DNA of 9,362 bases from Acidimicrobiia bacterium (GCA_013695075.1 JACDBE010000159.1:1-9362), one strand, 5' to 3'; positions 1-5,634 are shown, counted from the first letter of the stretch. Made by a program: numbers and translations. Notes: generated by a model not told the origin, from the sequence alone.

Positions 1-91
1 GGCGGAGGGAGTGGGATTCGAACCCACGGGACCCCTAATGAGGCCCAACAGTTTTCGAGACTGCCGCCTTCGTCCGCTCGGCCATCCCTCC
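1..91 (-). tRNA. tRNA-Ser (anticodon CGA)
   Basis: Read on the minus strand, the gene begins GGAGGGATGGCCGAG at position 91. It folds as a class II tRNA with a long variable arm, as serine tRNAs have. The acceptor stem pairs GGAGGGA with TCCCTCC (positions 4-10) and the discriminator base is G at position 3. The anticodon arm has loop CTCGAAA, giving anticodon CGA, which reads UCG. The T arm is GTGGG/CCCAC around TTCGAAT. The last two bases visible are CC; the A of a possible encoded CCA would lie outside the window. It is co-oriented with and downstream of tadA. Confidence 0.95.
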
Positions 92-145
92 GCCGGCGAT
101 TGTAGGCGGGCGCCGTATCGGCTCTAGGAGCTGCGCCATCAGCAC

Positions 146-168
146 AGGTGCCCCTGGGGTGCGCACCT
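146..168 (-). terminator. possible hairpin terminator after tadA
   Basis: AGGTGC (146-151) and GCACCT (163-168) form a 6-bp stem with an 11-nt loop. On the minus strand it starts a few bases after the tadA stop codon. There is no T run, so this is at best a weak or non-canonical terminator between tadA and tRNA-Ser(CGA). Confidence 0.3.
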
Positions 169-170
169 CC

Positions 171-638
171 TTAGGGCCGACGATCGGCGAAGAACGCCTC
201 CAGCAGCACCGCCGCCTCGTCGGCCCGCACCCCAGCGACTAGCTGGCAGCGGTGGTTGAGCCTGGCGTCCTGGGGGATGTTGTACAGGCTCCACGCCGCA
301 CCAGCCTTGGGATCGACCGCACCGAACACGATGCGTTCGATGCGGGCCCACACCGCCGCCATGGCGCACATCGGGCATGGTTCCAGGGTGACGACAAGGG
401 TGTGGCCGTCAAGCCGCCAGTCGCCGGCGGCCTTGGTGGCCGCCGACAGCACCAGCATCTCGGCATGGGCGGTGACGTCGCCGCTCTGGTGGCGCCGGTT
501 GTGCCCAGCCGCCACCATCGCCCCATCCGGGCCGATCAGGACCGCCCCTACCGGGACGTCGCCTGCGGCACCCGCCAGGCGCGCCTCGTCGAGGGCGACA
601 CCCATCGCCCGATGCCAATCGCTCGGTGGCACCTCCAT
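171..638 (-). CDS. tadA: tRNA-specific adenosine deaminase TadA
   Basis: This 155-residue protein is the zinc-dependent deaminase that converts wobble adenosine 34 to inosine in tRNA-Arg(ACG). The zinc site is clear: H58-A-E60, with E60 the proton shuttle, and P87-C88-P-M-C91. N47 in GHNRR and the C-terminal LNHR block are also typical. I chose the ATG at 638 because GAGGGG lies about 8 nt upstream and because the zinc ligands then fall within one residue of those of E. coli TadA (H57, E59, C87, C90). An in-frame ATG at 659 would add seven residues. One oddity is tryptophan in the usual GAAGS block (GAAWS). It lies between serine tRNA genes and diverges from tRNA-Ser(GGA). The family call is firm; only the start is open. 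Confidence 0.95.
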   Translation of the reverse strand: MEVPPSDWHRAMGVALDEARLAGAAGDVPVGAVLIGPDGAMVAAGHNRRHQSGDVTAHAEMLVLSAATKAAGDWRLDGHTLVVTLEPCPMCAMAAVWARIERIVFGAVDPKAGAAWSLYNIPQDARLNHRCQLVAGVRADEAAVLLEAFFADRRP

Positions 639-680
639 CGCCGCCGCCCCTCGTCCCATCAGGCCCCAGTCAACCCCTCC

Positions 681-686
681 TAGACT
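681..686 (+). promoter_or_regulatory. possible -10 box of the tRNA-Ser pair
   Basis: TAGACT matches TATAAT at four of six positions and ends 9 nt before the 5' end of tRNA-Ser(GGA). I see no convincing -35 box. The gap between the divergent tadA and tRNA genes is short, so promoters for both must be packed here or inside the tadA 5' end. Confidence 0.3.
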
Positions 687-695
687 GCGCAGCCC

Positions 696-786
696 GGAGG
701 GATCGCATAGTCTGGCCTAGTGCGCACGCCTGGAAAGCGTGTAGGTGGTGTAAGCCGCCTCGAGGGTTCAAATCCCTCTCCCTCCG
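696..786 (+). tRNA. tRNA-Ser (anticodon GGA)
   Basis: This is a class II serine tRNA with a long variable arm. The acceptor stem GGAGGGA (696-702) pairs with TCCCTCC (779-785), and the discriminator is G786. The anticodon stem CACGC/GCGTG encloses loop CTGGAAA, giving anticodon GGA for UCC/UCU codons. The T arm is GAGGG/CCCTC around TTCAAAT. CC follows at 787-788 but the next base is G, the first base of the next tRNA. The terminal A of CCA is therefore not encoded and must be added by CCA-adding enzyme. Confidence 0.95.
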
Positions 787-788
787 CC

Positions 789-881
789 GGAGAGATGGCC
801 GAGTGGTCGAAGGCGCTCGCCTGCTAAGCGAGTAGGGGGTGTCAAGCCTCCTCGAGGGTTCGAATCCCTCTCTCTCCGCCA
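789..881 (+). tRNA. tRNA-Ser (anticodon GCT)
   Basis: This is the second member of a tandem pair and starts two bases after the discriminator of tRNA-Ser(GGA). The acceptor stem GGAGAGA (789-795) pairs with TCTCTCC (871-877), and the discriminator is G878. Loop CTGCTAA between CTCGC and GCGAG gives anticodon GCT for AGC/AGU. The T arm is GAGGG/CCCTC around TTCGAAT. CCA at 879-881 is present in the DNA, unlike in the first member of the pair. Confidence 0.95.
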
Positions 882-938
882 GCCGCCTCCATGGGAGCGA
901 TGTGATCGACCGCGGCGCGCGCCCTGCCGTCGCCTGCA

Positions 939-970
939 ACCGGCCCGCCCCGCCGGTAGGTTGGGCCGGT
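939..970. repeat. 8-bp perfect inverted repeat between the tRNAs and the kinase
   Basis: ACCGGCCC (939-946) is mirrored by GGGCCGGT (963-970) across 16 nt. It lies 58 nt after the tRNA-Ser(GCT) gene and 56 nt before the kinase start. It could be a G+C-rich terminator-like hairpin for the tRNA transcript, although no T run follows, or a protein site at the kinase promoter. The sequence does not decide. Confidence 0.35.
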
Positions 971-1026
971 GACTGGTTCCGATGTCGGTCGTGGGGGCTG
1001 ACCGCATCGGGCAAGGAGTTGAGGTG

Positions 1027-2511
1027 ATGCGTCCGGTGGGATTGGCGGATCAATCCGAGGACACCACCGTCGAAGGTAGGTCGGCGGTTGATGCTATGGC
1101 CGCGCCCCGCTGGCCGCAACGATGGCTGGGCAGCATCCGGGTGCGGATCCTCGCCCTGGTAGTGATTCTGCCGGTGGTAGCTTCGATCGGTTCGGTGCTG
1201 GCGTTGCGTGCCGTGTTGTTCGAGCAACTCGAGGACGAGGTGGCGGTCAGCCTGCAGCGGGAGGCTGAGGAGTTCCGGCTGCTGTCCACCGGCATCGACC
1301 CCATCACCGGTGAACCCTTCGCTGGTGACCTACCGGCGCTCTTCGACGTCTACTTCGCCAGGGAGATCCCCGACGAGGGCGAGACGCTGCTGGCGTTCCT
1401 CGATGGCGACCTGTACCAAGATCGCCGCGCTCAGGATGCCGCCGATGCCGACGAGATCCGGCCCGCCATCGACTACTGGCTGTCCCTCGATCGGCGGGAG
1501 GAGGGCTCGATCGACACCGCCCTCGGTCTGGCTCGATACGTCGCCCTGCCGCTGACCGGACGCGATGGTGACGGCCTGTTCGTGGTGGCCAACTTCCCGG
1601 CGTTCGAACAGGAAGAGATCGACGAGGCCGTGACCACCCATGTTGTGGTGCAGATGATCACCATGGTCCTGGTCGCCGGGTTGGGTCTGTTCCTGGCGGG
1701 CCGGGTGCTGCGGCCGCTGCAGTCGCTCGCCGAGACGGCACCGACCATCTCCGACACCGACATGCACCAGCGCATCCCCGTGACCGGCCGTGACGAGGCG
1801 TCGCTGATCGCCACCGCCTTCAACGACATGCTTGCCCGTCTCGAGCGTGCGTTCGCCGCCCAGCAACGCTTCCTCCACGACACCAGCCACGAACTGCGAT
1901 CGCCGCTCACCGTCATCCGTGGCCACGCCGAGCTCATCGGGCTCGACGACACCGCCGCCGATCGCGCCGCCACCGTCGATCTGATCACCGACGAGGTCGA
2001 CAGGATGAGCCGCATCGTCAACGACCTGTTCCTGCTGGCGATGTCCGAGCATCCGGACTTCCTCCAGGTCGAGCCGCTCGACCTGCGCCAGGTGGTGCTC
2101 GAAGCCCATCAGAAGGTGTCGGTGTTGGCGGCGCGGGACTGGCAGATCGACGCCCCCGATGCGGTACCAGTCAGCGGCGACCGGCAGCGGCTCACCCAGG
2201 CGATCGTCCAGCTGGTCGCCAATGCGGTCAAGGTCACCACGACTGGGGACCGCATCGTCATCGGCACCCGGGTGCACGACGGTAACGCATCCCTGTGGGT
2301 GGAGGACTCCGGTCCCGGGGTGCCCTCCGACCGGGCCGAGCAGATCTTCGCCCGCGCGGCCCGCGGCGACTCCACCGATGGCGCCGGGCTCGGTCTGGCA
2401 ATCGTGCGCGCCATCGCCGACGCCCACCATGGCACCGTCACCGTAAGGTCGCGACCCGGTTCCGGTGCCCGTTTCGTGATCACCCTCCCCGCCGCCGAAA
2501 CCACGGCGTGA
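1027..2511 (+). CDS. HAMP-domain sensor histidine kinase (orphan)
   Basis: This 494-residue membrane sensor kinase should autophosphorylate on histidine and pass phosphate to a response regulator. The order is: cytoplasmic N-terminus; transmembrane helix about 38-60; an extracytoplasmic sensor region about 65-205 that I do not recognise; helix about 206-226; HAMP about 225-275; H box with H288 in SHELRSPL; N box with N399 (QLVANAVK); G1 box D427-SGPG; F box near IFARA; and G2 box GAGLGL (452-457). All catalytic boxes are intact. The start is set by AAGGAG at 1013-1018, 8 nt before ATG 1027; the frame stays open upstream to 982 without a better site. There is no response regulator beside it: a tRNA tandem precedes it and a tRNA begins 34 nt after the stop. 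The partner and stimulus are unknown. Confidence 0.93.
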   Translation: MRPVGLADQSEDTTVEGRSAVDAMAAPRWPQRWLGSIRVRILALVVILPVVASIGSVLALRAVLFEQLEDEVAVSLQREAEEFRLLSTGIDPITGEPFAGDLPALFDVYFAREIPDEGETLLAFLDGDLYQDRRAQDAADADEIRPAIDYWLSLDRREEGSIDTALGLARYVALPLTGRDGDGLFVVANFPAFEQEEIDEAVTTHVVVQMITMVLVAGLGLFLAGRVLRPLQSLAETAPTISDTDMHQRIPVTGRDEASLIATAFNDMLARLERAFAAQQRFLHDTSHELRSPLTVIRGHAELIGLDDTAADRAATVDLITDEVDRMSRIVNDLFLLAMSEHPDFLQVEPLDLRQVVLEAHQKVSVLAARDWQIDAPDAVPVSGDRQRLTQAIVQLVANAVKVTTTGDRIVIGTRVHDGNASLWVEDSGPGVPSDRAEQIFARAARGDSTDGAGLGLAIVRAIADAHHGTVTVRSRPGSGARFVITLPAAETTA

Positions 2512-2545
2512 CCGGCGCCACCATCGTGTACGGTACGCCGGCTGC

Positions 2546-2619
2546 GGGCCCGTAGCTCAGCCGGTTAGAGCAGCGGACTCATAATCCGTCGGTCGCAGGT
2601 TCGAGTCCTGCCGGGCCCA
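2546..2619 (+). tRNA. tRNA with CAT anticodon, probably tRNA-Ile2
   Basis: This is a complete cloverleaf. The acceptor GGGCCCG pairs with CGGGCCC (2612-2618) and the discriminator is A2619. The D arm begins GTAGCTCAG, the anticodon loop is CTCATAA between GCGGA and TCCGT, and the T arm is GCAGG/CCTGC. A CAT anticodon can be Met or the isoleucine tRNA whose C34 is converted to lysidine by TilS. Acceptor pairs C4-G69 and C5-G68, which TilS is known to favour, and the overall resemblance to bacterial tRNA-Ile2 make Ile2 more likely than elongator Met. It does not look like initiator tRNA. CC follows, then G, so CCA is not encoded. Confidence 0.93.
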
Positions 2620-2621
2620 CC

Positions 2622-2858
2622 GTTACAGATCAAGGCGATCCGGCCGGGACGCTTCGCAGCAAGGTTTTCGGCACGAATCGACTTCTCGCCCGATCTTGCA
2701 GTGTTTCGCGTTCTCACGCTCAATCTCGCTCCTGTTAGTTGCACAGATGACGCGCGGATCGTGATGTCGCGATCAACGACGCTCCCCCGCCGGTCCCGCA
2801 GACCCCACACCTGACGACATCTCACCGACTGGAACCTGCTTCGTCCGTCTAACGTCGG
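2622..2858. other. 237-bp intergenic stretch, possible island boundary
   Basis: I see no gene here. The first half (about 2655-2760) is visibly less G+C-rich than its surroundings. Two weak features stand out. GATGTCG (2763-2769) and CGACATC (2815-2821) form a widely spaced inverted repeat. TAACGT at 2850-2855 is a plausible -10 box whose predicted transcript start falls on the GTG start codons of the next gene. A minus-strand frame through the tRNA is antisense translation, not a gene. Confidence 0.45.
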
Positions 2859-3230
2859 GTGGTGACAAAGGTGATGACACTCTCGACCGACCACCGACGC
2901 CGTTGCCTATGGATGACCGGACTGGTCGCGCTCGCCATCGTTGGCGTGCTCTTGATGCACGGTCTCGACGGCGTCGCAGCCGCCGCGGTCGATACCGATC
3001 ACCACACCGCTAGGCACGACGACGGCGGGGCCGTCCCTCACGGCGTGTTTGGGATCTGCGTCTTCGTGATCACGGGCACCGGGCTCATCGCAAGGGGCCC
3101 TCACTGGCCTCTTGGTCGATGCCGACCGGACGCCGGGAGCTGGCACCGGATCCTCCTGCGGCTCGGACCTTCGCCGGTGACACGGTCGCAGGAATGCTTG
3201 CTCTTCGAATTGTGCGTGATGCGGGTCTGA
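2859..3230 (+). CDS. small His-rich membrane protein, DUF6153-like
   Basis: The 123-residue protein has a hydrophobic helix about 18-33 ending in LLMHG, then a His/Asp-rich stretch (H48, H49, H53, D54, D55, H61). A second hydrophobic segment (about 62-78) contains C67, and the protein ends LFELCVMRV. The MHG after the first helix, the His-rich linker and the short C-terminal LxxLxVxRx-type end resemble the actinobacterial DUF6153 family, whose function is unknown to me. Several starts are possible: GTG at 2859, 2862 or 2871, or ATG at 2874. None has a good ribosome binding site, but a -10-like TAACGT at 2850-2855 suggests a leaderless transcript beginning near 2861. It heads the cupredoxin-cytochrome group with a 47-nt gap. 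A role in metal binding is inference from the histidines and neighbours. Confidence 0.6.
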   Translation: MVTKVMTLSTDHRRRCLWMTGLVALAIVGVLLMHGLDGVAAAAVDTDHHTARHDDGGAVPHGVFGICVFVITGTGLIARGPHWPLGRCRPDAGSWHRILLRLGPSPVTRSQECLLFELCVMRV

Positions 3231-3277
3231 GCCCTGCTGATCCGGCACGCATTTCTCGAAGAGTCAGGAGAGAGGTC

Positions 3278-3778
3278 ATGTTTGAAAGTCGATTGCTCTT
3301 GGGCGCCCTGGTGGCAGGGGCGGTTCTTGTTCTCGGCGGCTGCGGCGGGTCGGACGCCGACACCACCACGACCGCGGCTGCAGGCGACGGCAGCGGATTG
3401 GAGTTCGCGTTCGGAGAACCAGCGGATCCGGCGGAGGCCGACCGTTCCGTGGAGATCGTGGCCAATGACGACTTCCGTTTCACCCCGCCGGCGTTGACGG
3501 TCGTTGCCGGTGAGACGGTGACGTTCCGCATCGTCAATGCCGGACAGGTAGCGCATGACTTCACGCTTGGGGACCAGGCTGCCCAGGATGAGCACGAAGC
3601 ACAGATGGCCGAGGACGGGATGATCATGTCCGATGCACCCAACGCGGTGACGGTGCAGGCCGGGGAAACCGAGGAGCTCACGTGGCGGTTCACCGAGGCT
3701 GGGACGGTGCTGATCGGCTGCCATCAGCCTGGGCACTATGCCGCGGGCATGACTGGGGAGATCACGGTCGGACCATGA
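3278..3778 (+). CDS. lipoprotein cupredoxin (blue copper protein)
   Basis: The 166-residue protein has a lipoprotein signal: a hydrophobic run (6-19) and lipobox LGGC with C22 as the lipidated cysteine. A Thr/Ala/Gly-rich linker and a cupredoxin beta-sandwich (about 56-166) follow. Type 1 copper ligands are visible: H93 (VAHDF), C148, H153 and M158 in GCHQPGH...GM, with C-x4-H-x4-M spacing as in auracyanin-like and CopI-like cupredoxins. The loop between H93 and C148 adds H106, M110, M115 and M117, possible extra Cu(I) ligands. AGGAG at 3266-3270 supports ATG 3278; the frame is open back to 3119, but that would bury the signal peptide. The stop overlaps the cytochrome start by ATGA, so the two are co-translated. 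The likely role is extracytoplasmic copper binding or electron transfer to the cytochrome. Confidence 0.92.
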   Translation: MFESRLLLGALVAGAVLVLGGCGGSDADTTTTAAAGDGSGLEFAFGEPADPAEADRSVEIVANDDFRFTPPALTVVAGETVTFRIVNAGQVAHDFTLGDQAAQDEHEAQMAEDGMIMSDAPNAVTVQAGETEELTWRFTEAGTVLIGCHQPGHYAAGMTGEITVGP

Positions 3779-4272
3779 CCTCGCGGCGCCTCCGGGCAGC
3801 TGTCGTGATCGCCGCGATGTTCTCGGTGCTGGTGTCGGGATGCTCAACATCCGGGGGCGACACAACCCCGCCGACAGCCGTGCCCAACCTGGCAGGCGAA
3901 GCGCCACCGCTTCCCGAACTCGACGACGAGCGGGTAGCTCGAGGTGAGGAGCTGTACCAAGCGAACTGCTCGTCGTGCCACGGCCCCGACCTGTCCGGGG
4001 ACCCCGACTGGAAGACACCGAACCGCGACGGATCCTATCCGCCGCCACCGCACGACTCGTCAGGGCACACGTGGCATCACTCCGATCAACTGCTCCTCGA
4101 GATCATCCGCGACGGATCCGACTTCGCCGAAACGCGGATGCCGACGTTCGGTGAACAGCTTCGCGACGATGACATCCGCGCCATCCTCGAGTATTTCAAG
4201 GCGAATTGGGGCCCGCAAGAGCGCGCCTTCCAATGGCAGGTGACCTGGCAGGAGAGCCAGGCGGAGCAATAG
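3775..4272 (+). CDS. membrane-anchored class I cytochrome c lipoprotein
   Basis: The 165-residue protein has a lipoprotein signal with lipobox VSGC (C23) and a proline-rich linker. A single-haem cytochrome c domain (about 50-145) follows, with haem attachment motif C65-S-S-C68-H69 and probable axial M122 in RMPTF. An extra His-rich loop, HTWHHSD (98-104), lies between the two ligands and recurs in c-type cytochromes of copper clusters. The ATG overlaps the cupredoxin stop by four bases and has no strong ribosome binding site, so translation is probably coupled. The frame is open upstream to 3682, but that part lies inside the cupredoxin gene and would bury the signal peptide. It should face outward on the membrane and exchange electrons, perhaps with the cupredoxin (inference). 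It is similar in plan to the cytochrome at 8858. Confidence 0.92.
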   Translation: MTSRRLRAAVVIAAMFSVLVSGCSTSGGDTTPPTAVPNLAGEAPPLPELDDERVARGEELYQANCSSCHGPDLSGDPDWKTPNRDGSYPPPPHDSSGHTWHHSDQLLLEIIRDGSDFAETRMPTFGEQLRDDDIRAILEYFKANWGPQERAFQWQVTWQESQAEQ

Positions 4273-4363
4273 CGCCAACCGACCGACCAAAGTGGCGAAC
4301 GGCCCGCGAGCCAGGGCATTTCGGCCATGCCTGCCGCACCAGCGATGGGGCACGATCGCGGCA

Positions 4364-4371
4364 GAGGTGAT
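4364..4371 (+). promoter_or_regulatory. strong ribosome binding site for ATG 4375
   Basis: GAGGTGAT is an eight-base match to the anti-Shine-Dalgarno of 16S rRNA. It sits 3 nt (7 nt from the GAGG core) before ATG 4375, and overlaps or touches ATG 4370. The spacing favours 4375, which is in a different frame from the downstream SHOCT coding region. Confidence 0.6.
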
Positions 4372-4750
4372 GCCATGTGGTGTGACTGGAACACGATGGG
4401 GCTTCTTCGGGTGGACGATGATGATCCCCTTCTGGGGCGCCGCAGTCGCCCTGTCGGTGTGGGGGATCCAAGCCTCCAGGGCGTCCTATTCGGCGACGCC
4501 AGCCGCTGCGCTCGAGATCTTGGCGCGTCGGTTCGCCGCAGGTGAGATCGACCGAGACGAGTTCCAGGAGCAGCGAGAGCTGCTGGAGAATCGCCGGAAG
4601 AACTGGGCTATGAGAGCCGAGGTTGGCTCGGTGGCGTTCCGGCTGCGTTCAGCCGCCGGCCATCTCGACGGTGTGGTCGGGATGGTCGATGAGGACCGCC
4701 TCGTGATCCTGGCTGTGCTCGTGCCCGGCGCGCTCGCCGGCGTTCTCTAG
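4370..4750 (+). CDS. SHOCT-domain small membrane protein, apparently frameshifted at its 5' end
   Basis: Read from ATG 4370 this gives 126 residues: one transmembrane helix (about 15-31, rich in W/F/M), then a SHOCT domain (about 44-72; ILARRFAAGEIDRDEFQEQ), then an abnormal tail. SHOCT domains are short C-terminal modules, often in one-helix proteins encoded near metal genes; their role is not established. The start is suspect. ATG 4375, in another frame, has the strong ribosome site at 4364-4371 and G/C-rich third positions, and encodes MWCDWNTMG, which resembles the Trp-rich N-termini of SHOCT proteins. Dropping one base in the GGGG at 4398-4401 would join it to the SHOCT frame. The ten codons between 4370 and 4399 in the open frame have poor third-position G/C. 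Either this is a real single-base frameshift, a sequencing error, or a protein with an altered N-terminus. Confidence 0.6.
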   Translation: MPCGVTGTRWGFFGWTMMIPFWGAAVALSVWGIQASRASYSATPAAALEILARRFAAGEIDRDEFQEQRELLENRRKNWAMRAEVGSVAFRLRSAAGHLDGVVGMVDEDRLVILAVLVPGALAGVL

Positions 4751-4842
4751 CCACCATCGCCGTCTTTGCCCATGAGATGTCCGAGCTCGGTGTCATCGGC
4801 AATGGCCTGCAACTCCCCAAATGGACACCGCCAACGACGAAG
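4614..4842 (+). pseudogene. broken remnant fused behind SHOCT; metal-gene-like
   Basis: After the SHOCT domain should end, the frame continues for about 45 codons to TAG 4748-4750 with good third-position G/C. Skipping the TA at 4748-4749 continues into GCC ACC ATC... with coding-like bases until TGA 4843. Two resemblances are visible. RLRSAAGHLDGVV..MVDED aligns with the first helix of CsoR-family regulators (compare RLARIEGQVRG..MIAED in the csoR at 6454). HLDGVV followed by AVFAHEMSELG recalls the two signature helices of ZIP metal transporters, HNxxDG and HEIPxELG. Neither fits along its whole length and spacings are off by several residues. I therefore call it a decayed metal-related fragment whose family is not settled. 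Confidence 0.35.
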
Positions 4843-4855
4843 TGACGACTTCGTC
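4836..4855. terminator. hairpin between convergent genes, probable bidirectional terminator
   Basis: GACGAAGT (4836-4843) and ACTTCGTC (4848-4855) form a perfect 8-bp stem with a four-base loop. It lies 34 nt beyond the stop of the leftward DUF2269-like gene and just past the rightward SHOCT region, the expected place for a shared terminator. The following bases on the plus strand (TTCGTCT) are only mildly T-rich. A second imperfect 21-base palindrome (4874-4894) spans the stop codon of the leftward gene. Confidence 0.5.
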
Positions 4856-4888
4856 TTCGTCTGCCTACCAACCCCGTAAGTGCTGCAC

Positions 4889-5404
4889 CTACGGTACGGG
4901 CACCGTCCCCTGCTCGTGCTGTTTGCGCTGGCCGTACCGGGTCATCCCCCGCGGCTTGTACACCGAGAGCGCTGTGGCGACGAGCAACAGAACGAGTGCA
5001 GCTATGGCGTGGAACAGCGGGGATGAGTTCCGCACCACGGCAAGCGCGGATGTTGCATCTGCCGCTACCCCTGACATGAAGCTGAAGGTCTCCATATAGG
5101 TCAGTAGGACGAGGGTGGAGAAGAGATTGATCAGGAGCTTGAACAGGACCCAATAGTGCCGGAAAAGGCCCCACCTGGTGCCCAGCGCCTGGATGAGTCC
5201 GGTGAGCAGCGAGGCGAACGCCAACGGGACGAGGACGAAACGGCCCATGAACTCCATCACGACGTAGGCACCACGCACCGTCTGAGGATCCCCGCTGGTC
5301 ACACCGGCGACGGCAAGAGCCAGGACGGCGGCGACCGCTCCGAGCCAGCCGACCGAGGCACTGACATGCGCGGTCAGCGCAAGCTTGCGGATGCGGGGTG
5401 TCAT
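4889..5404 (-). CDS. four-helix integral membrane protein, DUF2269-like
   Basis: The 171-residue protein has four hydrophobic helices at about 9-34, 47-71, 84-103 and 129-148, and a short polar C-terminal tail (SVYKPRGMTRYGQRK). The opening (LALTAHVSASVGWLGA), the GLFRHYWVLFKLL block and the helix lengths resemble actinobacterial membrane proteins annotated as DUF2269, distantly like the CopD superfamily. H13, H83 and H132 lie in or at the edge of helices and could bind metal or haem, which is inference only. The ATG at 5404 follows the stop of the upstream small gene by two bases, so translation is probably coupled; there is no independent ribosome site. The frame is open to 5548, but that section overlaps the upstream gene and is not hydrophobic or protein-like. 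It is probably controlled by the divergent TetR. Confidence 0.75.
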   Translation of the reverse strand: MTPRIRKLALTAHVSASVGWLGAVAAVLALAVAGVTSGDPQTVRGAYVVMEFMGRFVLVPLAFASLLTGLIQALGTRWGLFRHYWVLFKLLINLFSTLVLLTYMETFSFMSGVAADATSALAVVRNSSPLFHAIAALVLLLVATALSVYKPRGMTRYGQRKQHEQGTVPVP

Positions 5405-5406
5405 GG

Positions 5407-5634
5407 TCAAGGGGATGGCACGCTGAGTTCTGTGCCGCCTGAGGGCGGTGTGTGCCGACCAGGGCCATGGCCACCACTGCCGACAAACAACATGATGACG
5501 AGCACGACCACCAGCAGGAGCCCGATGATCCCAGAGATCTTCGCCCATCGTGGTGTGCCGGTAGGTGACCCCCGATCATCAGGCCCCATGCCAGTGTTGG
5601 GATCGGACTCGAGGTCGGGGGGTCCTTCAGGCAT
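5407..5634 (-). CDS. one-helix small membrane protein of unknown function
   Basis: The 75-residue protein has a polar Gly/Pro/Asp-rich N-terminus, GTPRW just before a single transmembrane helix (about 33-51), and a short outer tail with HGPGRHTP. The two histidines in that tail could bind metal, but that is a guess. I recall similar small proteins (GTPRW, one helix, GGHGPGRH) in actinobacteria without a known role. ATG 5634 has AAAGAGG seven bases upstream; the frame is open to 5691 but that part would include the promoter. Its stop lies two bases before the DUF2269-like start, so the two form one operon. The promoter at 5678-5705 gives a leader of about 37 nt that contains this ribosome site. 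Confidence 0.7.
   Translation of the reverse strand: MPEGPPDLESDPNTGMGPDDRGSPTGTPRWAKISGIIGLLLVVVLVIMLFVGSGGHGPGRHTPPSGGTELSVPSP

Noticed and set aside
670..1227. Minus-strand frame across the serine tRNA tandem containing REGFEPSRRL-like sequence
   Set aside because: It is antisense translation of tRNA-Ser genes, a common spurious protein, and it overlaps the real kinase start.
1330..2430. 366-codon minus-strand frame
   Set aside because: It is a shadow of the histidine kinase, whose motifs and codon bias are on the plus strand; the frame has no recognisable protein features.
2565..2894. Minus-strand frame across the CAT tRNA ending in GPGRTRTCDRR-like sequence
   Set aside because: That end is the known artefact of translating a tRNA gene antisense; the rest has no domain or codon support.
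3119..3277. N-terminal extension of the cupredoxin frame
   Set aside because: It overlaps the DUF6153-like gene, would bury the lipoprotein signal and lacks a ribosome site; ATG 3278 has one.
3101..4048. 315-codon minus-strand frame
   Set aside because: It is antisense to the cupredoxin and cytochrome genes, which have clear signal peptides and cofactor motifs.
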